Shown here: positions 36,391-45,080 of the stretch, piece by piece
Numbering within the stretch: the first letter of the stretch is position 1
Layout of the letters: each line of letters starts with the position of its first letter
NCBI RefSeq assembly: GCF_000758925.1
Contig: NZ_JRNC01000011.1
Location: 1-64,000 of the forward strand
Reading direction: 5' to 3'
DNA from: Prevotella sp. S7-1-8
GTDB taxonomy: Bacteria; Bacteroidota; Bacteroidia; Bacteroidales; Bacteroidaceae
Length of the DNA stretch: 64,000 bases
Notes under the pieces: model-generated
What the model was told of the DNA's origin: nothing
What the model saw: only the letters and a program-made list of their open reading frames with translations
Database searches by the model: none
Position numbers and translations under genes: made by a program

Positions 36391-37833
36391 ATGGCAAAAT
36401 CATTAAAAGAGAAGACGGCAAACGGTCTGTTCTGGGGCACGGTGAACAGTGGCGCGACCCAGATGCTCAACATTATCATCGGTGTTTTCTTGGCCCGACT
36501 GCTCTCGCCGGCCGATTATGGGGTGGTGGGCATGCTGGCCATCTTTGTCGTTATTGCTGGCAATTTGCAGAGTAGCGGGTTTCCCAACGCCCTAATCAAT
36601 CTCAAAAATGCCACCCATGCCGACTATAACGCAGTGTTTTGGTTTAACATCCTGACCAGTGTAGCCATCTATGCGATACTTTTTGCGGGCGCTCCCCTTA
36701 TTGCCGCATTCTTTCACGAGCCCACTTTGCTACCGCTGTCACGCTTTATATTTCTCACTTTTGTCGCCAGCGCTTTTGGCATTGTGCCCAATGTGATACT
36801 TACCAAAGAACTCAAGATTAAGCAATTGGCTATCGCCGGAAACGTGGCTCTCATCGTTGCGGGTGCCACCGGATTAGCGCTCGCGGTGCGCGGGCATGGC
36901 TGTTGGAGCTTGGCTTGGCAACAATTGGTCTATATCTTGGTGCTCAACCTGTTCAGATACTATTATTGTGCGTGGCGACCCACATGGCGTTTCAGCTTTG
37001 AACCCATCAAAAGGATGTTTGGTTTCAGCGTGAAAATGCTTATAACTATGATTCTCAACACGTTGAATAACAATATACTGACCTTTGTTTTCGGTCGGCT
37101 CTTCACGGCAAAAGTGGTTGGCAATTTCTCCCAAGCGTATAAATGGAATACCATGGCCTATTCTTTTGTGGGCAATGCGGTGCAGCAAGTGGCTCAACCT
37201 GTTTTGTCATCGCTCACGGATGACGATGCCAGCAGAGAGCGGCGAGCGTTTCGAAAAATGACGCGTTTTGTGGCTTTGCTCTCATTTCCTTGCCTGTTTG
37301 GGTTGGCCCTTATTGCCCAAGAGTTTATCATTACGCTTTTGGGTGCCAAGTGGAGCGATGCCGTGCCATTGATGCAGATACTCTGTGTGGGTGGCGCTTT
37401 TATGCCTTTCTACACCCTTTATCAAAATCTTGCCATCAGTCACCAGCGCAGTGACATCTACATGTGGTGCAATTTCTTTCAGATTGTCACCCAAATGGCA
37501 CTCATCTTTCTATGTTACAAGCAGGGCGTGCAGTTCATGGTTGTCGCCTTTACGGCGCTCAATATAACATGGTTGATAGTGTGGTTTATGGCCACGCGCC
37601 GTCTTGTCAACATTCGTTTTGGCGAGTTCGTGCTTGACATTGCGCCCTTCATGCTCATTGCCGCGGGTGTCATGGCTTTGGCATATATGGTGAGTGTGCC
37701 CATAAATTCGCTTGTTTTATCGATGTTGGTCAAGGTGGTGACGACAATAGCGCTCTATATTGCCATGATGAAGGTGTGCAGAGTGAAGATTTTTGATGAG
37801 TGCCTCAACTTTTTTTTTAAACGCGACAAATGA
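36391..37833 (+). CDS. Polysaccharide flippase (Wzx/TuaB-like)
   Basis: A 480-residue inner-membrane protein of the MOP superfamily with about 14 helices. The N-terminus KTANGLFWGTVNSGATQML and GVFLARLLSPADYGVVGML are hallmarks of Wzx/WzxC/TuaB exporters, which move lipid-linked sugar units across the membrane. First gene of a three-gene operon: its last codon overlaps the ATG of a GT2 gene (ATGA). Confidence 0.92.
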   Translation: MAKSLKEKTANGLFWGTVNSGATQMLNIIIGVFLARLLSPADYGVVGMLAIFVVIAGNLQSSGFPNALINLKNATHADYNAVFWFNILTSVAIYAILFAGAPLIAAFFHEPTLLPLSRFIFLTFVASAFGIVPNVILTKELKIKQLAIAGNVALIVAGATGLALAVRGHGCWSLAWQQLVYILVLNLFRYYYCAWRPTWRFSFEPIKRMFGFSVKMLITMILNTLNNNILTFVFGRLFTAKVVGNFSQAYKWNTMAYSFVGNAVQQVAQPVLSSLTDDDASRERRAFRKMTRFVALLSFPCLFGLALIAQEFIITLLGAKWSDAVPLMQILCVGGAFMPFYTLYQNLAISHQRSDIYMWCNFFQIVTQMALIFLCYKQGVQFMVVAFTALNITWLIVWFMATRRLVNIRFGEFVLDIAPFMLIAAGVMALAYMVSVPINSLVLSMLVKVVTTIALYIAMMKVCRVKIFDECLNFFFKRDK

Positions 37834-38735
37834 AAATATCCATCATTATCCCGGTATACAACAAGGCTGAGTATATAGAAAAATGCGTGGCAAGTTGTCT
37901 TGCCCAAACCTTTGCCGACTTTGAGATTATCGCTGTTGACGACGGAAGCAAGGACAATGGTGGCCAGTTGCTGGATGCCATGGCTCTCGAAGACCATCGC
38001 TTGTGCGTCATCCATACTGCCAATGGCGGTGTGACAGCCGCCCGAAAGGTGGGATGGGAGCAAGCGCAAGGGGAGTGTGTCAGCTTTGTGGACGCGGATG
38101 ACGAACTGTTGCCCGACGCCCTGCAACGACTGCATGGCGCCATGGCAGAGAGCGGATCCGACGAGGTGATTGGCACGTATGTCAATCAATACGGCCGGCT
38201 GTTCTCCACCCATCGCAAGGGATGGGTGGGGCACGACTTGTTGTTGAAGGAGATATTGGCCAATAGCTCGCGTTTCTGCGTGCTGTGGGGCGTTCTTTTC
38301 AAGCGCGAGTTGCTCGCGGGATGCCTTGACACGCCACGCGTTATCAGGACGGGCGAGGATCGCCTCATGCAGGTGATGGTGTTGATGAGGGAGCCTCGAG
38401 TGTATTTCATGGACGAGCCGGTGTATTACTACAATATGGATATTCCCAATGATCGCACGCTCAATGTTCCGGAGGAGCGGGCCTATGACAAGTTGCTCCG
38501 CGAGGTGTTGGCACCTAAATGGGATAGGTATAAAGACTATTATGTGTTGAGACAGCTCAAGCAATACGAAAAATTTGTGGACCAAAGGCGTTTTGGCGAG
38601 TTTGAGGATTATTACCAATCGCAACTTGACGGCAAACTCAATGGCGATATTCCGTTGGCAGACCGCATGGCCTATATGTTGCCGCCGCGGTTGGCCTATT
38701 ACCCCATACATTGGAGAAAACATTTAAATGACTGA
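37830..38735 (+). CDS. Family 2 glycosyltransferase
   Basis: A 301-residue GT-A fold enzyme that adds a sugar from a nucleotide donor to a glycan in the cytoplasm. The N-terminus MKISIIIPVYNKAEYIEKCV, the DDGS motif (IIAVDDGSKDNGG) and the metal-binding FVDADDELLP (about 90-99) define GT2. Donor and acceptor are unknown. It overlaps the flippase stop by 4 nt and the next gene start by 8 nt. Confidence 0.93.
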   Translation: MKISIIIPVYNKAEYIEKCVASCLAQTFADFEIIAVDDGSKDNGGQLLDAMALEDHRLCVIHTANGGVTAARKVGWEQAQGECVSFVDADDELLPDALQRLHGAMAESGSDEVIGTYVNQYGRLFSTHRKGWVGHDLLLKEILANSSRFCVLWGVLFKRELLAGCLDTPRVIRTGEDRLMQVMVLMREPRVYFMDEPVYYYNMDIPNDRTLNVPEERAYDKLLREVLAPKWDRYKDYYVLRQLKQYEKFVDQRRFGEFEDYYQSQLDGKLNGDIPLADRMAYMLPPRLAYYPIHWRKHLND

Positions 38736-39759
38736 TATTATGAGACATCCTGCCAAAATAGACATTGCCGTGTTAATGTTGTTTTTCAATCGTCCGGATA
38801 CCTTCGGACAGGTTTTTGCCGAGGTGAAAAAGGCTCGTCCGTCGCGCCTGTTCTTGTACCAGGACGGACCTCGGGACGACAAAGACATGGATGGTATCAT
38901 GGCTTGCCGACGCATTGCCGAGGATATCGATTGGGAATGTGACGTGCGTCAATGTTATCAAGAGCGCAACTACGGTTGCGACCCTTCTGGCTACATGTCG
39001 CAAAAGTGGGCTTTCTCTTTGGCCTCCAAGTGCATGGTACTCGAGGATGACGTGGTGCCGTCGCAGTCTTTCTTCCCGTTTTGCAAGGAGATGCTTGACA
39101 GATACGAGCATGATGAGCGCGTGACGATGATTGCCGGGTTTAATGTTGACGAAGTGTCGGCGTCCGTTCCGTATGACTATTTCTTCACGTCGGCGTTCTC
39201 TATATGGGGCTGGGCGTCGTGGAGAAGAGTTGTTGACCAATGGGACGCTACTTATAGTTTTCTTGACGACAGTTTCAACATGCTCCAATTGCGGTCGGTG
39301 CTGAGGCAAAGAGGTTTTAGGCGCGATTTCATCAAGATGTGCCGAGACCATCGGCAGGCTGGAAAGCCGTTCTTCGAGAGTGTTTTTTGGTCAGCGATGC
39401 TATTCGGTTCGGGGCTCGCCATCATGCCGTCAAAAAATCTTGTGAGCAATATCGGGCTGACGGAGAACTCCACTCATTATGCTTCTGATATGCGAACCAC
39501 GCCACATGGATTGCGTCGCATATTCACAATGGGGCGTCACGAGATTGATTTTCCGCTTCGTCATCCCAAATATGTCATAGAGTACGTTGACTATAAAGAC
39601 CGCCTTTATCGTGTCAACGCATGGGGACATCCACTCGTCAAGGTGGGGCGGTCGGTGGAAGAGCTGCTCTTGAGCCTGCGATATGGACAATTCGGCAAGA
39701 TTGGCAAGGCCATCAGGCTACGTGTCTCTAAATGGATGGGTAGGGCCAAGCATGTTTGA
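38728..39759 (+). CDS. Glycosyltransferase-like protein (GT2/HlpA type)
   Basis: A 343-residue protein with a GT-A-like core: IAVLMLFFNRPDTFGQVF near the start, LFLYQDGPRDDKD, and a DxD-like VLEDDVVPSQSFFPFC (about 105-120). The part YFFTSAFSIWGWASWRR is typical of a group sometimes annotated as hemolytic protein HlpA-like, now seen as glycosyltransferases. The start at 38728 or the ATG at 38740 are both possible. Last gene of the flippase operon. Confidence 0.82.
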   Translation: MTDIMRHPAKIDIAVLMLFFNRPDTFGQVFAEVKKARPSRLFLYQDGPRDDKDMDGIMACRRIAEDIDWECDVRQCYQERNYGCDPSGYMSQKWAFSLASKCMVLEDDVVPSQSFFPFCKEMLDRYEHDERVTMIAGFNVDEVSASVPYDYFFTSAFSIWGWASWRRVVDQWDATYSFLDDSFNMLQLRSVLRQRGFRRDFIKMCRDHRQAGKPFFESVFWSAMLFGSGLAIMPSKNLVSNIGLTENSTHYASDMRTTPHGLRRIFTMGRHEIDFPLRHPKYVIEYVDYKDRLYRVNAWGHPLVKVGRSVEELLLSLRYGQFGKIGKAIRLRVSKWMGRAKHV

Positions 39760-39788
39760 GGCTTAACCTGTGGTACGGGTTAAGCCTC
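39758..39788 (+). terminator. Hairpin after the flippase operon
   Basis: A perfect 11-bp repeat, GAGGCTTAACC and GGTTAAGCCTC with a 9-nt loop, overlaps the stop codon of the last gene. There is little T-run, so it may protect the 3' end more than stop transcription. Confidence 0.55.
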
Positions 39789-39840
39789 CATGCGGTTATA
39801 AGTTGATGGCGCGACGCTCGCTCGTTCCGCGCTCACGTCA

Positions 39841-40506
39841 CTATTCAAACGACAAGTCGCCAAAGTAGTCGGGGCGATGAAAATCGGGCTTGGCTATCTC
39901 AATGGCGTTCCAAGACAAGAAGTGAGGCTTTTCCAAAGCGTCGCCACACTTGTAAAAGTTGGCGCGATAATCCTGCCCACTCACAGTGCCAATTTGATGG
40001 TTAAAGAAGGTAGAGGTAGGAATGATGAGGGCTAACTGCCACTCGCATCTACCCTTTCGCTCTTCAAAGGGCGCCCTGCCCAATGTTGTCCACCTGTCAA
40101 TCTGCCTTAAAACATGTTCAGAGGCCAATGCTCGCGATTCCCTTCCTTGGCCACAACCCACCAATAACGTGCCCGCGCAGTTGCATTCCACGTTGTAATA
40201 GGGGCCGTCCGGGGTGGGCTGGAAGAAAAATTCACAACAAGAGTCTTCCCACACATGCCCGTTATCTTGAGCGGCCAAAGCTCTAACGCTGTCTTCAGAC
40301 ACACGATAGTGCAGGTATATGGTGTCGTTGTGATGCCCCATCCTGAACGATGCCTTCGGTGTATAGGGGTAGTCTGCGGCCCAATTGGCGTTGTCGATCA
40401 GCTCGAATGGAATTTGCTCGGCATCCATGATGGCTGGTATGTCGGCGGCGGCAAGGGGCTGCTGCGATATTTTTTTTATGGTCAGGCGTTTCATATCTAT
40501 AAACAT
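39841..40506 (-). CDS. CBM9-like carbohydrate-binding protein
   Basis: A 221-residue protein with no signal peptide whose body (about 25-215) matches the family 9-like carbohydrate-binding beta-sandwich (DOMON-type): ASFRMGHHNDTIYLHYRV and VWEDSCCEFFFQP are characteristic. Similar proteins exist across Bacteroidota, usually without proven ligand. The start codon overlaps the stop of the NahK-like kinase gene (an alternative ATG is at 40494), so the pair is translationally coupled and may act in one sugar-salvage route. Confidence 0.78.
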   Translation of the reverse strand: MFIDMKRLTIKKISQQPLAAADIPAIMDAEQIPFELIDNANWAADYPYTPKASFRMGHHNDTIYLHYRVSEDSVRALAAQDNGHVWEDSCCEFFFQPTPDGPYYNVECNCAGTLLVGCGQGRESRALASEHVLRQIDRWTTLGRAPFEERKGRCEWQLALIIPTSTFFNHQIGTVSGQDYRANFYKCGDALEKPHFLSWNAIEIAKPDFHRPDYFGDLSFE

Positions 40507-41588
40507 TGTTTGATATAAGCGTTCATCTCAGGCTCGTGTTCGCATACATTGCGGAATAAACACAATTGGTTTTTGGCTCGCACAAGATTGTGGTTGGCGT
40601 ACGATGTCTTATAATAGGTGTCGCCATTGATATAGTCGGCAAGAAATCTTACGCACTGCATGTAGGGGAAAAGTTTGGCCGCGTAGGGCAAGTTTTCTAT
40701 CTCGATGGGTTCCAAGAACACTTTGGCCGATTCAAGATACCCTTTTGTGAAGGCCTCGAAAATATCCATTCGAAAAGCGATTTTGTCGTATTCGGGGGAG
40801 TCTTCGGCAACGGTGTTGGCGGCCGTTCGCAGGAAATCGCCATAGTCTGAGAATATAAAGCTTGGCATGACGGTATCCAGATCGATAACGCAGAGCACCT
40901 TGCCATCCTTGTCAAACATCATGTTGTTCACCTTGGTGTCGCAGTGGCAGATGCGCTTTTTGAGTTTTCCGTCCCGGTAATAGCGCTCGGCTTTGCACAT
41001 TTCCGCCTCGTGTTCTTTCAGTTCGGCCAAGATGTCGCGCACCTCTTTCACCCTGCCCACGGCGTCATTGTCTACCGCTTGGCGCAGCTGCCTTGCTCTA
41101 AGCTCCATGTTGTGGAAGTCGGGGATGGTCTCGCCCAATTTTTCGGGCACGTCTACCAACATTGACTGGAAATTGCCGAAAGCTTTGCCAGCGTCATAAG
41201 AATTTGCGGGATTGACGGTCTCGTGTGTCTCGGCGTCGGGTATGAACAATGATACGCGCCAGTATTTGTTATCGGAATCTTTGAAGTATGTCTTGCCATT
41301 GTCGGCCGTGACAAATCTCAACACCTTGCGATCGATATCCGTTTCACCTTTGCTTTTTAGTTTCTTGCGTATATGGTTGGTTACGGTTTCTATATTGTGT
41401 TGTAATAAATCAACGTCTGTAAATATTTCGTTGTTAATGCGTTGCAACACATAGCTTGGCGCGTCTTGCTCCCTTGTCCTTACCAGGAAGGTGTCGTTGA
41501 TCAAGCCGTTGCCAAGTGGCGCAATGCTTTCAACGGTGCCTTTGATGTTGAATTGAGCGATAACTTTCGACAATTTGTTATTTTCCAT
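40497..41588 (-). CDS. APH-family sugar kinase (N-acetylhexosamine 1-kinase-like)
   Basis: A 363-residue protein-kinase-fold enzyme of the aminoglycoside phosphotransferase group. The N-terminal IKGTVESIAPLGNGLINDTF is close to what I recall of bifidobacterial NahK, which phosphorylates N-acetylhexosamines at C1. The catalytic loop is CHCDTKVNNMMFD (HxDxxxxN type, with Asp and Asn), followed by the metal-binding VIDLDTV. Antibiotic resistance is unlikely. Its stop overlaps the start of the CBM9-like gene. Confidence 0.82.
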   Translation of the reverse strand: MENNKLSKVIAQFNIKGTVESIAPLGNGLINDTFLVRTREQDAPSYVLQRINNEIFTDVDLLQHNIETVTNHIRKKLKSKGETDIDRKVLRFVTADNGKTYFKDSDNKYWRVSLFIPDAETHETVNPANSYDAGKAFGNFQSMLVDVPEKLGETIPDFHNMELRARQLRQAVDNDAVGRVKEVRDILAELKEHEAEMCKAERYYRDGKLKKRICHCDTKVNNMMFDKDGKVLCVIDLDTVMPSFIFSDYGDFLRTAANTVAEDSPEYDKIAFRMDIFEAFTKGYLESAKVFLEPIEIENLPYAAKLFPYMQCVRFLADYINGDTYYKTSYANHNLVRAKNQLCLFRNVCEHEPEMNAYIKQCL

Positions 41589-41652
41589 GAAATATAATTT
41601 TAGTGATTAGTATTGGGTATAGGTTTAAAACGATGATACAAAAATAACGAAT

Positions 41653-41702
41653 AAGGCTGAAATAACAAAACATGTACTCGGTAATTTTGTCTTTCAGCCT
41701 TC
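41653..41702 (-). terminator. Terminator of the seven-gene glycan operon
   Basis: AAGGCTGAAA and TTTCAGCCTT form the outer stem, with inner ACAAAA/TTTTGT pairing, directly after the GT-C-like gene stop at 41719. On the minus strand it is followed by an AT-rich stretch with TATTTTTG. Confidence 0.65.
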
Positions 41703-41718
41703 ATCTTTGTTTTGGAGT

Positions 41719-43152
41719 CTATGTGAAATATTGTACAACAAGCGTCGCGTTGTAACTCCATAGGTATATCGTGAGCAGGGTCAATATGGCAAGCAGCGCG
41801 TGTCGTGCCACCCCCTGAGAGCGTTTGAGCAGGCAAGACGTGGCTATGGGGATGGCGTAAATCCAATGGGCCGACATGATGTAAACCTCGTTGATGCCAA
41901 ATCCCAAACCCATGTGGAGCAACATGTCAAATCCAAAAAAAGACATCACAAGCCACAAGAAGCGTGATCGGGCACCCGCTATGACGCCGCAAACGAATAG
42001 CGATACCACGATAAGCTCTATGCAATAAAAATACCATGCGCCATATTTCACGATGAGCGGACGCTGCACTAACGTGTCTTCCAACAGGTGCTTGCTGTGC
42101 AATTGTATAGACTCTCCGAAGAGATTTTCAACGATTGTCTCCCAACGAGAGGTTGTTCCGTCGGTCCAACTCATAAACTCGCCTTGGGCGATGGGCTTTC
42201 CTTTGTTCACCATCCACGCTTTTTGATGGTCTCGTTTATATTTCGCGCTAATTTTTTGGTTGATGTATTGGTTCACGTTCGCCCTTATTTGTGCCGTGTC
42301 TGTGAGCTTGGTGGTATCCCTGTACTGTGTGTACACCTTGTCTCTCCATGCTTTGTCTTTCTTCATCTTGGCCTCTTTTCGGGCCATTTCGGCGGGCCAC
42401 ACAAATTTGCGATATTCGAATCGGGCGAACAACCAGATGAGGAGAGAGGGCGCGATGACAGCCAGAAGCAGGTATTTCAAGCGGAAGAACCGCTTGCCAT
42501 TGCAGAAAAGGGCGGCCATGAAGGTCTTCAAGCCATTGTTGAGCGATATGCCAGCCGTGAGCGCGAAGAGCAAGACGGTTTGCCAAATGGTGAGCGCGCG
42601 GCGTTTTTTGATACATGTTCCGCTTATGTACAGTGTCATAATTAGCGCTGGCATGGACATGGCGAAGTGGTCAGGCGAGATGAATGTCACCATGACGTAA
42701 GCCATGGAGAAAAGGTAATAAGACATGACGATGGTCTCTATGCGCTTCAAGCCGATAATCTCGCGCAGGATACGATACATGAACGCGAACGAGTAGCAAC
42801 TGCACAGCAGTTGCGACGCCCCCATGACATAGATGGCGCAGTTGTGTCCCGTGAGCCAAGTCAACGCTTGGTTGAGCAGATATGGCGGGTACATAAAGAA
42901 CGCCAACAGTGGGTGACGGTACACGTTGTAGAACGTTCCCCAATCGGTCAGTACAAGATAGCTCAACGGGTCGAAGCCCGATATGCGGAAGTGGGCTATC
43001 ACCATCTTTCTGAAGTCGTCGGATATAGGCGTCAACGCGTCACTGTAAGCGTAGATAGGAAGCGCGATGAGCGCTGCCATGAGTAGCGTCGCGACCATGG
43101 TAGGTATGCGCTCCTCTTGTTTTAAACGGAATATGTCAAGTATTTTTTTCAT
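41719..43152 (-). CDS. GT-C-like polytopic membrane protein
   Basis: A 477-residue inner-membrane protein with about 10-11 helices. The first extracytoplasmic loop holds an acidic pair, Asp45-Asp46, in TPISDDFRKM. An acidic residue or pair in this loop is the catalytic mark of GT-C glycosyltransferases, which use polyprenyl-phosphate sugars. A large soluble segment (about 260-350) follows. I cannot name the family with certainty (it resembles DUF6056-type proteins). Last gene of the operon with UbiA-, HAD- and GtrA-type genes; a transferase using their product is the best inference. Confidence 0.65.
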   Translation of the reverse strand: MKKILDIFRLKQEERIPTMVATLLMAALIALPIYAYSDALTPISDDFRKMVIAHFRISGFDPLSYLVLTDWGTFYNVYRHPLLAFFMYPPYLLNQALTWLTGHNCAIYVMGASQLLCSCYSFAFMYRILREIIGLKRIETIVMSYYLFSMAYVMVTFISPDHFAMSMPALIMTLYISGTCIKKRRALTIWQTVLLFALTAGISLNNGLKTFMAALFCNGKRFFRLKYLLLAVIAPSLLIWLFARFEYRKFVWPAEMARKEAKMKKDKAWRDKVYTQYRDTTKLTDTAQIRANVNQYINQKISAKYKRDHQKAWMVNKGKPIAQGEFMSWTDGTTSRWETIVENLFGESIQLHSKHLLEDTLVQRPLIVKYGAWYFYCIELIVVSLFVCGVIAGARSRFLWLVMSFFGFDMLLHMGLGFGINEVYIMSAHWIYAIPIATSCLLKRSQGVARHALLAILTLLTIYLWSYNATLVVQYFT

Positions 43153-43155
43153 AAT

Positions 43156-43560
43156 TCAACGTCTCATGAAATGTCTAACCAATATGAAATTGACGGGCAC
43201 GCAGATGGCAAACATGGGTATTGGGGCCAACGATTTGGGTGTTCCAATATAGATAAAGCACGCTAACGATGCCGTTTGTAATAGATAATTGATGGCGTGG
43301 CACAGCGCGAACCATGCTCCGCGCTTGGCGTTTGGCTTGACGCGGAACGTGAAGAGCGCGCTTGCCATGAAGTTGAACGCGAAGCTCACGACATAGCCCA
43401 CTGTGTTGGCCACCGTGGCGTGCGTCCATGTCAAGAGCGGCAAATAGATGCCATATTGTATCAATGTGGCCAACGCGCCTACCGCGCCAAAGCGTATTAT
43501 CTCGCCCATTCTCTGTCGCTTGTCAGTTCCTGAATGGTTTGTAGTGTTTTCTGTCTGCAT
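43156..43560 (-). CDS. GtrA-family membrane protein
   Basis: A small inner-membrane protein (about 134 residues) with four helices, matching GtrA: EIIRFGAVGALATLIQYGIY and NTVGYVVSFAFNFMASALF. GtrA proteins are thought to flip or help move polyprenyl-phosphate sugars; mycobacterial Rv3789, linked to decaprenyl-phosphoryl-arabinose, is one. Three starts are possible (43611, 43560, 43509); 43560 overlaps the HAD gene by 38 nt, while 43509 would start 13 nt after its end. It is followed after 3 nt by the GT-C-like gene. Confidence 0.88.
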   Translation of the reverse strand: MQTENTTNHSGTDKRQRMGEIIRFGAVGALATLIQYGIYLPLLTWTHATVANTVGYVVSFAFNFMASALFTFRVKPNAKRGAWFALCHAINYLLQTASLACFIYIGTPKSLAPIPMFAICVPVNFILVRHFMRR

Positions 43561-44170
43561 AGTTGAGCATTTCTTTGTCGCCCCCGCTATCGCCAAAGGC
43601 GGTGATGTCATATTCCTCCCGGGGCTTGGTGAGCGCCGCTTTGACGCGTCTCACTTTCTCCATGCCATAACAATTTGGGGTGGAAAACTCGCCCGTGACG
43701 ATGCCGTCTCGCACTTCTATCCGCGTGCCCAATATTGTAATGTCGCTCGCGTCTTGTTCGCCGGCTCGTTCTTCAGGCGCGGTGAAGAATGGCCTCACCC
43801 AGTTTTCCACGCTTGCGCTCACCACCATCACCTTGGACCCGTTGTCCAAGGCCCGGCGCATGGCATCTTTGGCCTTGGGGCGTATCAACCATTCCCGGCT
43901 GTCATTGGCAAATCGCTGGCACAGTTTGTCAAAGTCGGCCAAGCGCGTTCCCTTGAAGAAATATGAAAAAATGCGTCGCTTGGCCTTATGGTTGGGGTAT
44001 AGGCGCAGCAGCATCAACGCCAAAATGGGTGCGTGGAGCATAAATCCACACAGCGTTCTCACATTGCCCTTGGCATAGCGAATGAACGCCACGAAAGTGT
44101 CTTTTGTGGTGATCGTGCCGTCAAAATCGAACAGCGCGAGCTTGGTTTTGGTTCTCGGCTCAGAAAACAT
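43523..44170 (-). CDS. HAD-family phosphatase (subfamily IB)
   Basis: A 215-residue phosphatase with all HAD motifs: DFDGT (Asp15, Asp17), VVSAS (motif II), a Lys region, and FGDSGGDKEML (motif IV). A helical cap lies at about 25-100. It lies between a UbiA-type phosphoribosyltransferase (11-nt overlap) and GtrA. From context, it may remove the 5-phosphate from polyprenyl-phosphoryl-5-phosphoribose, a step done in mycobacteria by a different (PAP2) phosphatase. That role is inferred. Confidence 0.85.
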   Translation of the reverse strand: MFSEPRTKTKLALFDFDGTITTKDTFVAFIRYAKGNVRTLCGFMLHAPILALMLLRLYPNHKAKRRIFSYFFKGTRLADFDKLCQRFANDSREWLIRPKAKDAMRRALDNGSKVMVVSASVENWVRPFFTAPEERAGEQDASDITILGTRIEVRDGIVTGEFSTPNCYGMEKVRRVKAALTKPREEYDITAFGDSGGDKEMLNYADRKHYKPFRN

Positions 44171-45080
44171 AAATAATCAAGATGAACGCGACGAACCACG
44201 CCGCCACAACGAGTTGCACAAAACGGTCTTTCAATATCACTTTTGTGGGGTTGCCACTTTTTTTCTCTACCACCGCTATCTGGATGTAGCGCAGCAGTCC
44301 CACCAATACGAACACGCTGGTGAGATATAGGTTCTCGTTTCCAAACTGCGCTATCACCTCCGGGCTTATGGTGTACATGATGTAGCATACCAATGTCACG
44401 GCGGCGGTGATGGTTATGGCTTGGTTGATGAACGTGAGGTTGTAATGTATGGTGTTCTTGCGTGGTGGCTCTCCCGTGGCTTCCATTCGGACCACGTCGT
44501 CACGCCGTTTGGCGAAGCTCATGAACAACGTTAACAGAAATGTCATGAGCACAATCCATTTGCTCAATGTTATGCCCGTGGCCAAGCCGCCAGCCATTAG
44601 CCGGAGCACAAAGCCGAACGCTACCAAGCAAACGTCGATGATGGCGTATTGTTTGAGCTTGACGCAATAGGCTATGTTGAGCGCCACGTAGAACAACGCC
44701 ACCGCGCCCACGCTGAGACATGAGTGTAGGCTGGATGGGGGGCATGAGCCAAACATGCCGTATAGGGGCGCCAACGCGGCCACGCAGCATGCCGAGAGCG
44801 CAAGCGTCAGCAGCATCAGGGCGTAGGCTTGGCGCAAGGAAACCGCCCCGGAGGCTATCGGCCGTGTGCGCTTCACGGGGTGACGACGGTCGTCCGGCGC
44901 GTCGATGATGTCATTCAGGCAGTAGATGCTCGATGCCACGAAGCAGAAAACCCAGAAGGTGACGAAAGCCGCCGACATGGCCTGGGGGTCGAGCAACCTG
45001 CCGCCAAATATCACAGGACCAAAGACAAAGAGGTTTTTAATCCACTGTGTGGGCCGTGCCAGTCTGATGTAATGCTTCAT
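44160..45080 (-). CDS. UbiA-family phosphoribosyltransferase (decaprenyl-phosphate type)
   Basis: A 306-residue inner-membrane prenyltransferase-fold protein with about nine helices. Asp-rich motif 1 is LNDIIDAPDDRRHPVKRTRP (about 55-74) and the second region is YCVKLKQYAIIDVCLVAFG. This pattern is that of the branch that transfers phosphoribose from PRPP to polyprenyl phosphate (Rv3806c in mycobacteria) rather than quinone synthesis. It overlaps the acyltransferase gene by 4 nt and the HAD gene by 11 nt. The first step of a polyprenyl-P-pentose pathway is likely. Confidence 0.85.
   Translation of the reverse strand: MKHYIRLARPTQWIKNLFVFGPVIFGGRLLDPQAMSAAFVTFWVFCFVASSIYCLNDIIDAPDDRRHPVKRTRPIASGAVSLRQAYALMLLTLALSACCVAALAPLYGMFGSCPPSSLHSCLSVGAVALFYVALNIAYCVKLKQYAIIDVCLVAFGFVLRLMAGGLATGITLSKWIVLMTFLLTLFMSFAKRRDDVVRMEATGEPPRKNTIHYNLTFINQAITITAAVTLVCYIMYTISPEVIAQFGNENLYLTSVFVLVGLLRYIQIAVVEKKSGNPTKVILKDRFVQLVVAAWFVAFILIIYVF

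Noticed and set aside
40497..41588. Aminoglycoside resistance gene
   Set aside because: The APH-fold protein looks like N-acetylhexosamine kinases in its N-terminus and is coupled to a carbohydrate-binding protein, so sugar phosphorylation is far more likely.
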